From NCBI RefSeq assembly GCF_007565055.1, contig NC_044556.1, forward strand, positions 134,205,808 to 134,269,807: a stretch of DNA of 64,000 nucleotides, read 5' to 3'. The notes below the pieces were generated by a model. That model saw only the letters and a program-made list of their open reading frames with translations. It had not been told where the DNA came from and ran no database searches. This DNA comes from Rhinopithecus roxellana (lineage: Eukaryota; Chordata; Mammalia; Primates; Cercopithecidae). A program made the translations under genes and the position numbers. Positions 46,946 to 58,345 of this stretch are shown here, in pieces. Each line of letters begins with the position of its first letter. Within the stretch, counting starts at the first letter, position 1.

Positions 46946-47755
46946 AGTCAATAGGAGTTCAGTTCCCCAAAGCAAGTTGAACGTCGTAGATTTATGGACA
47001 AGGTTAGGAAGACTTAAGGAAAAGTCCAACCATGAGTGGACTTAGTTGTTTTGCAGAAAATGCCTTTGAGGTTCCCCTACTAGTCTGTGTATACTGGTGC
47101 TTACTCGGGGGGCGCAACTGATCTTCTGTACCCTGCTAGGAAACTAAAATCACCAGAAAAGATAGAAGGTGATCTGATAGAATCTGTTATAGAAGAGAAT
47201 GGGCATGGTACAGTGCTTTGTGCAAATAGGAAAGGTGGATCTAGTGTAGAGTCACAAAATGACAGTGAGTGAGAGTTCACAGTGATTCTCAAGTGACTCT
47301 TCAGGGCAGAGAGAGGCAGCTATTATCAGAATAAGAGGCTGTTTCTAGGGTCCCAAGTGTTTGGGTCAATTGGATAAATCATTGGAGTTAAAACCTTAGC
47401 TACAATAAAACTTCCCTCAAGGACAGCTGACATCCTGTTCTCTGATTTCATACTTAACAAGCCCCTTCTGTTCACCAGTTTGGTGTCTTACATATTTTTT
47501 ATTACAAAAATATTCCCTTGAGAGTGGATATGGGTATTCCAGTCAATAGAAAGGAACCTTTCTGATTATAAATTAATATGTTGACCTGCTTTGAATGTTT
47601 CTTTTAAATTTAGTTAATTAGAAAATTAACTAAATTTGAAACCAGTTTCTTTTAAATTTAGTTAATTAGAAAAATTCCCCTGCACACAGATGAATAGATT
47701 TTTTATTTGAGTTTGATTACTTTAGTTTTTTAAAAATTATACAAATAATTCATTT
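46946..47755. other. Unassigned DNA with a hairpin and direct repeats
   Basis: No gene recognised. Contains the repeat structure at 47598-47673, listed separately. Confidence 0.4.
47598..47673. repeat. 28-bp direct repeat around a 14-bp-arm hairpin
   Basis: An exact 28-bp repeat occurs at 47598-47625 and 47646-47673. Overlapping the first copy is a perfect hairpin: aaatttagttaatt (47606-47619), loop agaa, aattaactaaattt (47624-47637). A related segment occurs at about 45588-45665. Confidence 0.93.
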
Positions 47756-48164
47756 TGTGTTAGTTCATTCTCACATTGCCATAAAGAAATACCTGAGATT
47801 GGGTAATTTATAAAGAAAGGAAGTTGAATTGGCTCATGTTTCTGCAAACTGTACAGGAAGCATGATTCTGCCATCTGCTCAGCTTCTAGGGAGGCCTCAG
47901 GAAACTTACAATCATGGCAGAAGGTGAAGGGGGAGCAGATAATGTCTTACATGGCAGGAGCAGGAACAAGGGAGAGGGAGGTGCTACAGACTTTTAAACA
48001 ACCAGATCTCGTGAGAACTCATTATCACAAGAATAGCACCAAGGAGATGGTGCCAAATCATTCAAGAAGGATCCGCCCCCATGATACTGGAGGCCCCACC
48101 TCCAACATTGGGGATTACAATTTAACATGAGATTTGGGTGGGGACACAGATCCAAACTGTATCA
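47756..48164 (-). mobile_element. MSTA/THE1-class MaLR LTR (antisense)
   Basis: Complement of a MaLR LTR: tgtgttagttcattctcac at the left, taaagaaaggaagttgaattggctcatg, aatcatggcagaaggtgaaggggga, and gggtggggacacagatccaaactgtatca at the right. About 409 bp, complete. Confidence 0.93.
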
Positions 48165-48266
48165 CATATATACTTTCTCATTGAAAGAGATCCAAACAAT
48201 TAAAGTATACATGAAAAACCCTTTCAACATCAAGCCCCGTCCTCTCAGCCTCCAAGATAATCAATT
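48165..48266. other. Unassigned DNA
   Basis: Short gap. It resumes at 48601-48762 after the Alu and may be one old repeat. Confidence 0.35.
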
Positions 48267-48282
48267 ATAAGTTCAATATGCA

Positions 48283-48584
48283 GCCGGGCGCGGTGGCTCA
48301 AGCCTGTAATCCCAGCACTTTGGGAGGCCGAGACGGGCGGATCATGAGGTCAGGAGATCGAGACCATCCTGGCTAACACGGTGAAACCCCGTCTCTACTA
48401 AAAATACAAAAAACTAGCCGGGCGAGGTGGCGGGCGCCTGTAGTCCCAGCTACCCGGGAGGCTGAGACAGGAGAATGGCGTGAACCCGGGAGGCGGAGCT
48501 TGCAGTGAGCTGAGATTCGGCCATAGCACTCCAGCCTGGGCAACAGAGCGAGACTCCGTCTCAAAAAAAAAAAAAAAAAAAAAA
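48283..48584 (+). mobile_element. Cercopithecid AluY (AluYR-type)
   Basis: gccgggcgcggtggctcaag, gagacgggcggatca, aaactagccgggcgagg. Target duplication ataagttcaatatgca (48267-48282) against ataagttcgatatgca (48585-48600). Confidence 0.97.
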
Positions 48585-48782
48585 ATAAGTTCGATATGCA
48601 GCTTTGAGTCCCTTTTCTATACTTATATATAGAGATGAGTGTATATTTATGTGTCCCTTTTAATTTTATACAAAATTGATCATACTATACATTTTCCCTT
48701 TTCATATAACTCTATCCCATGAAGGTCCTTCTACATTAATTTTTGTATATTCTACATGAAACAAGAAAGCTTTGGCTTCTTG

Positions 48783-48864
48783 CAGAGCTTGCAGTGAGCC
48801 GAGATCACGCCACTGCACTCCAGCCTGGGTGACAAAGCGAGACTCCATCTCAAAAAAAAGAAAA
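48783..48864 (+). mobile_element. 5'-truncated Alu (last 80 bp) with its own target duplication
   Basis: Only the right-monomer end (agcttgcagtgagccgagatc onward) plus A-tail. The target duplication aagaaagctttggcttcttg (48763-48782) recurs with one mismatch at 48865-48884, so it inserted in truncated form. Confidence 0.92.
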
Positions 48865-49174
48865 AAGAAAGCTTTGCCTTCTTGTTTCTTATGGCTGCAT
48901 CTTTTATTTTTTTATTTTTATTTTTTTATTTTTTTTAAATTTATTTTTTTTTATTATACTTTAAGTTCTAGGGTACATGTGCATAACGTGCAGGTTTGTT
49001 ACATATGTATACTTGTGCCATGTTGGTGTGCTGCACCCATCAACTCGTCAGCACCCATCAATTCGTCATTTATATCAGGTATAACTCCCAATGCAATCCC
49101 TCCCCCCTCCCCCCTCCCCATGATAGGCCCCAATGTGTGATGTTCCCCTTTCCGAGTCCAAGTGATCTCATTAT

Positions 49175-50035
49175 TCAGTTCCCACCTATGAGTGAGAACA
49201 TGTGGTGTTTGGTTTTCTGTTCTTGTGATAGTTTGCTAAGAATGATGGTTTCCAGCTGCATCCATGTCCCTACAAAGGACACAAACTCATCCTTTTTTAT
49301 GGCTGCATAATATTCCATGGTGTATATGTGCCACATTTTCTTAATCCAGTCTGTCACAGATGGACATTTGGGTTGATTCCAAGTCTTTGCTATTGTGAAT
49401 AGTGCTGCAATAAACATACATGTGCATGTGTCTTTATAGCAGCATGATTTATAATTCTTTGGGTATATACCCAGTAGTGGGATGGCTGGGTCATATGGTA
49501 CATCAAGTTCTAGATCCTTGAGGAATTGCCATACTGTTTTCCATAATGGTTGAACTAGTTTACAATCCCACCAACAGTGTAAAAGTGTTCCTATTTCTCC
49601 ACATCCTCTCCAGCACCTGTTGTTTCCTGACTTTTTAATGATTCCCATTCTAACTGGTGTGAGATGGTATCTCATTGTGGTTTTGATTTGCATTTCTCTG
49701 ATGGCGAGTGATGATGAGCATTTTTTCATGTGTCTGTTGGCTGTATGAATGTCTTCTTTTGAGAAATGTCTGTTCATATCCTTTGCCCACTTTTTGATGG
49801 GGTTGTTTGTTTTTTTCTTGTAAATTTGTTTGAGTTCTTTGTAGGTTCTGGATATTAGCCCTTTGTCAGATGAGTAGATTGCAAAAATTTTCTCCCATTC
49901 TGTAGGTTGCCTGTTCACTCTGATGGTAGTTTCTTTTGCTGTGCAGAAGTTCTTTAGTTTAATTAGATCCCATTTGTCAATTTTGGCCTTTGTTGCCATT
50001 GCTTTTGGTGTTTTAGACATGAAGTCCTTGCCCAT
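49175..50035 (-). pseudogene. L1 ORF2 C-terminal domain, 286 codons
   Basis: Begins MGKDFMSKTPKAMATKAKID and contains the zinc-knuckle-like Cys/His cluster (residues about 141-158, CWRGCGEIGTLLHCWWDC), ending with the ORF2 terminus SLIGGN. It is in a different frame from the RT segment. As part of an inactivated L1 it has no host role that I can infer. Confidence 0.92.
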
Positions 50036-50466
50036 GCCTATGTCCTGAATGGTACTACCTAGGTTTTCTTCTAGGGTTTTTATGGTATTAGGTCTAACAT
50101 TTAAGTCTCTAATCCATCTTGAATTAATTTTCGTATAAGGAGTAAGGAAAGGATCCAGTTTCAGCTTTCTACTTATGGCTAGCCAATTTTCCCAGCACCA
50201 TTTATTAAATAGGGAATCCTTTCCCCATTTCTTGTTTCTCTCAGGTTTGTCAAAGATCAGATGGCTGTAGATGTGTGGTATTATTTCTGAGGACTCTGTT
50301 CTGTTCCATTGGTCTATATCTCTGTTTTGGTACCAGTACCATGCTGTTTTGGTTACTGTAGCCTTGTAGTATAGTTTGAAGTCAGGTAGCGTGATGCCTC
50401 CAGCTTTGTTCTTTTGACTTAGGATTGTCTTGGCAATGTGGGCTCTTTTTTGGTTCCATATGAACT

Positions 50467-51396
50467 TTAAAGCATTTTTTCCAATTCTGTGAAGAAACTC
50501 ATTGGTAGCTTGATGGGGATGGCATTGAATCTATAAATAACCTTGGGCAGTATGGCCATTTTCACGATATTGATTCTTCCTATCCATGAGCATGGTATGT
50601 TCTTCCATTTGTTTGTGTCCTCTTTGATTTCACTGAGCAGTGGTTTGTAGTTCTCCTTGAAGAGGTCCTTGACATCCCTTGTAAGTTGGATTCCTAGGTA
50701 TTTTCTTCTCTTTGAAGCAATTGTGAATGGAAGTTCATTCCTGATTTGGCTCTCTGTTTGTCTGTTACTGGTGTATAAGAATGCTTGTGATTTTTGCACA
50801 TTAATTTTGTATCCTGAGACTTTGCTGAAGTTGCTTATCAGCTTAAGGAGATTTTGGGCTGAGACAATGGGGTTTTCTAAGTATACAATCATGTCATCTG
50901 CAAACAGGGACAATTTGACTTCTTCTTTTCCTAACTGGATACCCTTGATTTCTTTCTCTTGCCTGATTGCCCTGGCCAGAACTTCCAACACTATGTTGAA
51001 TAGGAGTGGTGAGAGAGGGCATCCTTGTCTTGTGCCAGTTTTCAAAGGGAATTTTTCCAGTTTTTGCCCATTCAGTATGATATTAGCTGTGGGTTTGTCA
51101 TAAATAGCTCTTATTATTTTGAGGTATGTTCCATCAATACCGAATTTATTGAGTGTTTTTAGCATGAAGGGCTGTTGAATTTTGTCAAAAGCCTTTTCTG
51201 CATCTATTGAGATAATCATGTGGTTCTTGTCTTTGGTTCTGTTTATATGCTGGATTACGTTTATTGATTTGTGAATGTTGAACCAGCCTTGCATCCCAGG
51301 GATGAAGCCCACTTGATCATGGTGGATAAGCTTTTTGATGTGCTGCTGAATCCAGTTTGCCAGTATTTTATTGAGGATTTTTGCATCGATGTTCAT
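50467..51396 (-). pseudogene. L1 ORF2 reverse-transcriptase domain, 309 codons
   Basis: Retains the RT motifs: SIDAEKAFD (residues 63-71), RQGCPLSP (123-130) and the catalytic FADD (165-168). It is cut off upstream by a frameshift near the A-run at 51421-51428 (sense strand), and downstream by another frame change before 50467. The core is well preserved, so the L1 is fairly young, but the full protein cannot be made. Confidence 0.95.
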
Positions 51397-51409
51397 CGGG
51401 GATATTGGT

Positions 51410-52207
51410 CTAAAATTCTCTTTTTTTTGTTGTGTCTCTGCCAGGCTTTGGTATCAGGATGATGTTGGCCTCATAAAATGAGTTAGGGAGGATTCCCTCT
51501 TTTTCTATTGATTGGAATAGTTTCAGAAGGAATGGTACCAGCTCCTCCTTGTACCTCTGGTAGAATTCAGCTGTGAATCCATCTGGTCCTGGACTTTTTT
51601 TGGTGGGTAGGCTATTAATTATTGCCTCAATTTCAGAGCCTGCTATTGGTCTATTTAGGGATTCAACTTCTTCCTGGTTTAGTCTTGGAAGAGTGTAAGT
51701 GTCCAGGAAATTATCCATTTCTTCTAGATTTTCTAGTTGATTTGTGTAGAGGTGTTTATAGTATTCTCTGATGGTAGTTTGTATTTCTGTGGGGTCGGTG
51801 GTGATATCCCCTTTATCATTTTTTATTGCGTCTATTTGATTCTTCTCTCTTTTCTTCTTTATTAGTCTTGTTAGCGGTCTGTCAATTTTGTTGATCTTTT
51901 CAAAAAACCAACTCCTGGATTCATTGATTTTTTGCAGGGTTTTTTGTGTCTCTATCTCCTTCAGTTCTGCTCTGATCTTAGTTATTTCTTGCCTTCTGCT
52001 AGCTTTTGAACGTGTTTGCTCTTGCTTCTCCAGTTCTTTTAATTGTGATGTTAGAGTGTCAGTTTTAGATCTTTCCAGCTTTCTCTTGTGGGCATTTAGT
52101 GCTATAAATTTCCCTCTACACACTGCTTTAAATGTGTCCCAGAGATTCTGGTATGTTGTATCTTTGTTCTCATTGGTTTCAAAGAACATCTTTATTTCTG
52201 CCTTCAT
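51410..52207 (-). pseudogene. L1 ORF2 linker and RT N-terminal part, 265 codons
   Basis: Covers the region between endonuclease and RT, with ETQKTLQKINESRSWFFEKI, KSPGPDGFTAEFYQ and ANIILIPKPGRD. The endonuclease domain is absent because the element is truncated at 52320. It ends KKREF then stop, one frame away from the RT segment that follows. Confidence 0.93.
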
Positions 52208-52319
52208 TCCGTTATGTACCCAGTAGTCATTCAGGAGCAGGTTGTTCAGTTTCCATGTAGTTGAGCAGTTTTGATTGAGTTTCTTAGTCCTGAGTTCTAG
52301 TTTGATTGCACTGTGGTCT

Positions 52320-52380
52320 GGAATATACAGTCTAATGGGAGGAATATTGTATATTCAAGGAATATACAGTCTAATGGGAG
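52320..52380. repeat. 22-bp direct repeat at the L1 5' junction
   Basis: The same 22 bases (ggaatatacagtctaatggg + ag) occur at 52320-52341 and 52359-52380, separated by 17 bases. The second copy is continuous with L2 sequence. The first abuts the L1 truncation point. Confidence 0.95.
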
Positions 52381-52915
52381 ATATGGACAATTAAACAGCC
52401 ATTACAATAACCATACAGAATGGAATATGCTGTGATGGAGGTTTGTGCGGAATCCCATGAAACCCCATGGAACCCCACATCCACACCATGAGGTTTTATA
52501 GGAGATGTCCAGGTGAGATAGGGGAATAAGAAGGGCCTGTTGGTCAGAGGGAGCTGCAGGAACAGAGGCTTGGGGGCAAGAGAGAGGAACTACAACCAGT
52601 TCATCGAATAGGGGTGATGATGGTGGTGTGTTATGCGTCTGGAAAGGTAGGCGGGGACTACTGCAGTGCCTTTCATTCTCTTTGGCCTTCTTCCTGAGGA
52701 CACTAGGATACCTTTGAAGTTTGAAGCATGGGAGTGAGATGTGGACTAGCCTTTAGTAAAGATCACTTTGACATTTCTGTGAAGAGGTTAAAAGAGGGCA
52801 CAGTCAGAGGCAGGGAGGCTGGCAAGGAGGCTGTTGTACTGGCCTGGGAAGGAGATGGCCAAAACAAATGAAGCAGTCGGGAGGAGATGGACACGTTGGA
52901 CAGCTTTGGGAGATT
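52342..52915 (-). repeat. L2-type LINE (antisense)
   Basis: Complement of L2: tacagtctaatgggagatatgg, ttacaataaccatacagaatgg, gatcactttgacatttctgtg, ggcagggaggctggcaaggaggctgttg. Confidence 0.7.
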
Positions 52916-54299
52916 AGTGCCTGCGTTTCCCATCACTCATAATTGTTGTGAATTGGAAACAATGTGTAGCGTTGTTCCACTTGGAAGTTCTTTGTAAACT
53001 GAAAAAAATCCACTTCTTAGAGCAATTGTAAGCACTGTGACAGGTGAGTGGAGATAGTTCTGAATAGAAAAGACTTTCCAGGAAGAAGAAACAGTCACTA
53101 TATTTAAAGTAGAAAATCATTGTGGATTCAAATTGTACTTACCTTTCATATTTTGGTTTTCTTTATATAGCTATGAATGTATAACTTAAGCATCAGCTCA
53201 TCTGCCCTCCCCTTTCCTCCTCCCAACCTCTTATTCTTTTTGATTACATTCCCATGATACATGCTAGCAAAGACCAGGACTTACTTTAGTCTTTCCTGAG
53301 AGTTCTAACTGACACTCTGCAATTGACCATCAGCTATCTCCCAGCCATTCACTACCCGCATATCCTGCACTTGAGGACAAGCGTCTGCTTCCTCAGCCAG
53401 GAGTCAGTGAAGATGTGAATGGGAAGAAATAAAATTCTCCAATATTTCTCCATCCCTTTAGTCTTCAAATCACCACTTATCAAGCTGATATGAGCACTTC
53501 ATACTTTACTGAAACACTACATTAGACAAAGGAAATTACAATAAAGAAGAGAAAATTATTCAAACGATAGACTCACTGTAATTTTCACCTTGCTCTAAGG
53601 GACAAGTGCTTCTTCCGCCCACTCCATCCTCATCTCCAGCTCTGCTTCTATTTTCTGTTCCCGAGTGAATGGCTGAACAGCAATGGAGAGAAAACATGCC
53701 CTTTGTCAGGAGCAAACCTTTCCTCATCACAGTATTGTTTTCTCAGCTCTCTGTTTCACTTAGAAATGGAAAAAAAATATTGAACGGCATTTCCCAGGCC
53801 CAGTGCTGGCTAACAGCTTCAACTGCTAATGTTTTATGAAATCTGTCCCAGTCGATGTGGTGCATTAAGCAGAACCCACTGTGTTAACTTTACTCCTCTC
53901 CTCCTCTCTCCCAGTTATTTGGCCTGTGCTGCTATGTGAAGAAGCTCTGTACGTTGGTCCAAAGCTCTGCCTGTGCCCAGCAGTGGCGATGGGAAATGAC
54001 TGCCATCTGCTGCTGCCATTTTCCTTTTGGTGCTGACATGGATTCTTTGGCAGATCTTCCAAAGAAAGCTGAGTGTGTTGACACTATGAGTTTGGATATC
54101 ACCCACTTTCCTAGGACAAAGGCTCAAGGCAACCCCTAGTACTATTTGGTTGATATTAATTTCATCTATTTCTATTCCTCATGGTTAAAGACAGTAACAT
54201 AGCATTAGTGCTGTGGCATCAGGATGCACAGTCCTACGAATGGGGCATCTGGCCTAAAATGGCGACAGGTAAGCAGAGAGGACAGAACTGGGAATCAAT
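52916..54299. other. Unassigned DNA
   Basis: No repeat or gene recognised. A polypyrimidine-AG site at 53893-53913 looks like a splice acceptor, but I cannot support an exon after it. Confidence 0.4.
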
Positions 54300-54480
54300 T
54301 CAGAAAGCTTTAATAATAATAATCTTAATACATTTACAGGTGCTCTCATATTTGATCCTTAAATGAGGTAGATTTTTTTTAATCCCTGTTTTAAAGATAA
54401 GAACAATGACCAGAACTTTGCCCAAGGCCATAAACCTTGAAGGGAGGAGGTATGGATTTATGTGATTCAAGGCCTAAGAG
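54300..54480 (-). repeat. MIR SINE (antisense)
   Basis: acaggtgctctcatatttgatccttaaatgagg in blocks, tccctgttttaaagataagaac, actttgcccaaggccataaacc. Confidence 0.7.
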
Positions 54481-55024
54481 TTCCAATATCTTATCTGGAT
54501 CCTGTTGTTAAAGGAAAACATGTTCGTGACATTGGTTAAGACAGTAAGGGAGACTTTACTCAAGACAAACATGACAGGTGTAGAGACTACCACAGTGGGA
54601 TTTAGCAGTAGGGGAGACAGATTGGGTTCAACTCTGAACATAAGAAAAAGGGGGAATTTAGAGCCAAAAAGGGGGTTGAGGCTGTCAGTAGGTGGAGAAT
54701 GACTAAGAGGGTAGGGTGATACTTTGCTAAACTGTCCCAACAGGATTCTTGTTAGGGGCAGGCAAGCCATGGTAATCAGATATAACCTGGGGATGATAGG
54801 AGTGGTGAAGAATTTGGTCAGATATTGAGAATGATCAGATATTGAGGGTGGGAGATTCTGGCCAAACCAACTTGACAGAATTCTTGCTGAAACTGGATGA
54901 TGCAAGAATGGACACAGAAGTCCAAAAGTCGAAGCCTACCTTGGAAGAGAAGAGTGGTGACAAAGAGTCTCTCCTTGACCAAATTTTAGTCAGGCTCCAC
55001 CACCGTGCTCCTCTGCCCATAGCT
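54481..55024. other. Unassigned DNA leading into a tandem duplication
   Basis: No family named; the style suggests an LTR-like repeat. A 116-codon frame (54842-55192) reads into the duplicated segment and has no domain I recognise. Confidence 0.35.
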
Positions 55025-55562
55025 GAGGGCAGCAGCATCCGGGAAAGTAAGGTTCAGAGAGTTTTGAGTTTGGTTGTGAAGGACAGAAACAAGGTCTGGC
55101 AAACAGAAAGAAGTGACATTTGTTTGGGGATGGTGGTGGAATGGGAACGATCCTTTATTAAATCCTGGGCATTAGGTATATCTAATAGGTAGGAAGCACT
55201 AACACTCAAGATCCTACTGAGGCAGCAGCTCACAAGTCCACTGTTTTCCTCTGGGAACTTTGGTGTTTAGCCTGTAATCAGCTGAGGATTGAGGGTAGCA
55301 TCATCCGGGAAAGTAAATAAATAGGTTCAGGTGAATTTTGAGTTTGTTTGTGAAGGACAGAAACAAGATGTGGCAAACAGAAAGTAGTAACATTTGTTTG
55401 GGGATGGTGGTGGAAGGGAACAATCCTTTATTATATCCTGGGCATTAGGTGCACCTGACAGGGAGGAAGCACTAACACTCAAGGTCCTACTGAGGCAGCA
55501 GCTCCTGAGCACCATTTTCCTCCGGGAACCTTGGTGTTTAACCTTTAATCAGCTGAGCATTG
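55025..55562 (+). repeat. Tandem duplication, about 266-bp unit, two copies
   Basis: Copy 1 spans 55025-55290 and copy 2 spans 55291-55562. Shared landmarks: agcatcatccgggaaagtaa (copy 1 agcagcatccgggaaag), tgtgaaggacagaaacaag, acatttgtttggggatggtgg, aagcactaacactcaag, taatcagctgag. By eye they are roughly 85-90% identical, with a short insertion (aataaata) in copy 2. Confidence 0.95.
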
Positions 55563-56403
55563 TGGACTGCTAGCCTCTACATTCCCTACGTGGTTTCCAG
55601 TTCTGTTAGGAATTGCGAGCAGAGGAAAGACAGGTCTGAAATGGGCTGGGTAATGGAAACCTGACTCTCTTAGAGCTCAAAAGAGTAGCCCATGTCACAA
55701 CCAGGAGCCTCAGCTGGGCACCGTGGGGGCTATTTGCAGCCTGACAGCCTCTGCTGAATTATTGATGCCCCTCAGTACCTCGGGACCTCCTCCATGTTAA
55801 CAAATCACACTGCATATTAAAATTTCAAGAGCCAAATGAGGGCAATCTCTTTCCCTATTATTTCCTCTTCTTTTGCCATCTGAGCTCTAATTTTTAAGCC
55901 AATCAGCCTGAAAGGCTTCTCTTGGGAGATGGCATAGCTCAGAGAGCCAAGCCCAGGAAAGGAAAACTAGAGGCCATGAGTGAGCCCAGGACTGAGTCCT
56001 GAGTCAATTGATGGAGTCCAGGGGCTCTGGGCCAGGTGAGCACTGACTGTCTGAGTCATGAAAACACATGAGAAAAAAGTCTGTTCATTCCCTCCTTAAG
56101 ACAGCTATGCCACTGCCCAGGGTGCCGTATCTCAAGTGTTTCCCTAAAGAAGAGGATAAAAACTTTTTAAGTTGTGGTCCAAATTTGTTGTTGTTGTTTT
56201 TTTAGTGAAAATAGTTGCAAAAATTTTAAAATCAGAAGGTTTTACCTAAAGCTGTTTATATATATATATATATTTGATGTGCTATTTTGCATGCAAAGAT
56301 TTGAAACTGTTATACTACCTAGATTATTTCTTTTGTTAGTATAAAGGACCTTTTTTGTTTGTTTGTTTTCATGCATTTCTCCTCAAGTTCCACTTTTACT
56401 GAA
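55563..56403. other. Unassigned DNA with (TA)n
   Basis: Copy 2 of the duplication runs into sequence (gactgctagcctctac) that may belong to the same unnamed repeat. A (TA)n of about 9 units is at 56257-56274. No gene recognised. Confidence 0.4.
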
Positions 56404-56417
56404 TGTAATTTCTTCGT

Positions 56418-56419
56418 AT

Positions 56420-56454
<35 letters not shown>

Positions 56455-56731
56455 TTTTTTGAGATAGAGTTTCACTCTGTTGCCCAGGCTGGTGTGCAGT
56501 GGCATGTTCTCAGCTCACTGCACTCTCCGCCTCCCAGGTTCAAGTGATTCTCGTGTCTCAGCCTTCTGAGTAGCTGGGATTACAGGCGTGAACCACCAGG
56601 CCTGGCTAATTTTTGTATTTTTAGTAGAGATGGTGTTTCACCATGTTGGCTAGGCTGGTCTTGAACTCCTGACCTCAAGCCTCAGCCTCCCAAAGTGCTG
56701 GGATTACAGGTGTGAGCCACTGCGCCCAGCC
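56418..56731 (-). mobile_element. AluS-type SINE with (TTTA)n tail
   Basis: Antisense Alu whose tail has become (ATTT)n of about 10 units (56419-56458). The flanking aatttcttc (about 56406) and catttcttc (about 56732) are the likely target duplication. Confidence 0.92.
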
Positions 56732-56734
56732 TCA

Positions 56735-57039
56735 TTTCTTCCTTTAAACATAAGATTTTCTGACTTCTCCTGAGAGATTTGAAGACTTGGGCTTTCATCT
56801 GCACATTGTACTCCTTACTGGGGATGACAGTGGCTACTCCTTCAAATGAAGTATGGCCTCTTAACCATGGTTCTTACCATTTCCCATTAGTGGTTGAATT
56901 TGCAACCCCTGATCTCAAGAAAGATGGCAAGCAAGTTTTTCTATGTGCCAACTCAAGTCTATTAGCAGGACTGCCTGTAGCACCAAAATGAATCTGAGGC
57001 CAGCTGTGGTAAATTGCTGTGTGCTTTGCAGTTGTGCAC
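56735..57039. other. Unassigned DNA
   Basis: Possibly the 5' part of the MLT1-like LTR that follows. No gene recognised. Confidence 0.35.
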
Positions 57040-57384
57040 CTCCCCTTCCCTCTAAGAGGACTGCATGTCTCTGACCTTTGCCATGTGACCATGTGCAGAT
57101 CATTCAAGCAGAAGTTTTTAAGAGGCATCATAAGTTGTCGCCACCTCTCTGGCGCTTTCACATTCTGCTGTGGGAATAGCACATCCTATGATCCTTCAGC
57201 CTGGATCCCAAAAGGAAAAGGACACATGGAGCTAGCAGCTGATTTACAGCTTGGAGCTGAGCCACAGTCTGGAGCAGTGCTTCAGCCAACCCACAGCTTT
57301 CAGTAACATGAGTGAATAGCAAATGTTGCTGTAAGCCACAGAGAATTAGAGGTTATTCATTACCACAGTAATGCTGACCAATAC
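57040..57384 (+). mobile_element. MLT1-like MaLR LTR
   Basis: MLT1-style 3' half: tctgctgtgggaatagcaca, cttcagcctggatccc, ttgctgtaagccacagagaattagagg, ending in aatgctgaccaatac. Strongly worn; the 5' edge is uncertain. Confidence 0.6.
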
Positions 57385-58345
57385 AGCAAGACTAGTCTTG
57401 ATAGAAAAGAATACTGAGGGTTTTTTCTTTTTAAAGCAGTATTTTTCTATTTTCTGAGAAGAAAAAAATTTGGTAGCATTAAGAAATTCCTAAATATTAA
57501 TTTTAATTTCCTTCAATTTAAAAATATATCTTCAAGGATCCTGAAAAAATCATGGCATTGGCAGTAAAATAACTGAGTTGGATTCCTGAATCCACACTTA
57601 TGACCATGTTATAAAGTATTGAATGACATTCCTTTTATTAAAGATAATTATCTTTTTTTAAAAAAACTTCTTGTGTGTATTGAAGTTGTAGTATCTGTCA
57701 ATTTCATTTCTAACAGTAAGCAGGGAATATAGATATTGTTATACAAAGGGAGTCTAGCATCTGATAGGGTTTTACCCACTATCTTATTGTGAGAATCAAA
57801 TGACCTTGATTGAAAATGCTCTGTCAGCCTTACGTGATTACTAGTGATTTCTAGTTTTTGCTAGTTTTGTAAAAACAAGGCATCTCTTTCTCACTTTCTC
57901 CATTAGGAGGCAGGTTAGGCATGACTATCACCATTTGACAGATGCAAAGGCAGTTGAGGTGGCAAACGGGTCAGGGCCGGGGGGGTATTTGCCAGCTAGT
58001 TAAGGGCAAAACTGAGAGGCAGTCAGTTTACCACAGAGTCTCCTGACCACCAGTAATCTGTCCACTGCCTTACTCAAAAGGGGGCCACACCAGACCTTTG
58101 AGCAATTTTGCTAATACACAGATTTCCAGTCTAAGGCTATCAGTTATCATGAGGCGTGTGCTGATTTCTTGGAAGCAGTCAAATCTAATTAACCTTAATA
58201 TCTACTTTCATGTTTACCTTTTACATCCTTTGGCCTCTGGCATTGCTTTTAATTTACATTTTCAGTTTGTAATGTCAATGTTCATCAGCCCCTTTCAATC
58301 CTTGATTAACCATTGTATGGTAGGCATGGTAGCTATTCTTTTCTT
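57385..58345. other. Unassigned DNA
   Basis: AT-rich to 57730, mixed thereafter. No repeat or gene recognised. Confidence 0.4.

Larger units (their letters stand above)
48930..52320 (-). mobile_element. 5'-truncated L1PA-age L1, antisense
   Basis: About 3.4 kb: the complement of a young primate L1 3' UTR (attatactttaagttctagggtacatg in blocks; caactcgtcagcacccatcaattcg) and about three quarters of ORF2. It stops abruptly at 52320 inside ORF2. Three large ORF2 frames remain. No target duplication is visible: the left flank is AT-rich and the right flank is L2. Confidence 0.95.

Noticed and set aside
50657..52226. Plus-strand frames of 148, 63 and 112 codons inside the large L1
   Set aside because: Antisense shadows of L1 ORF2. 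The minus strand carries the recognisable RT motifs.
53865..54139. Possible exon after the pyrimidine tract and CAG at 53913
   Set aside because: The frame of 67 codons has no recognisable domain and no supported donor. Antiparallel frames of equal length overlap it.
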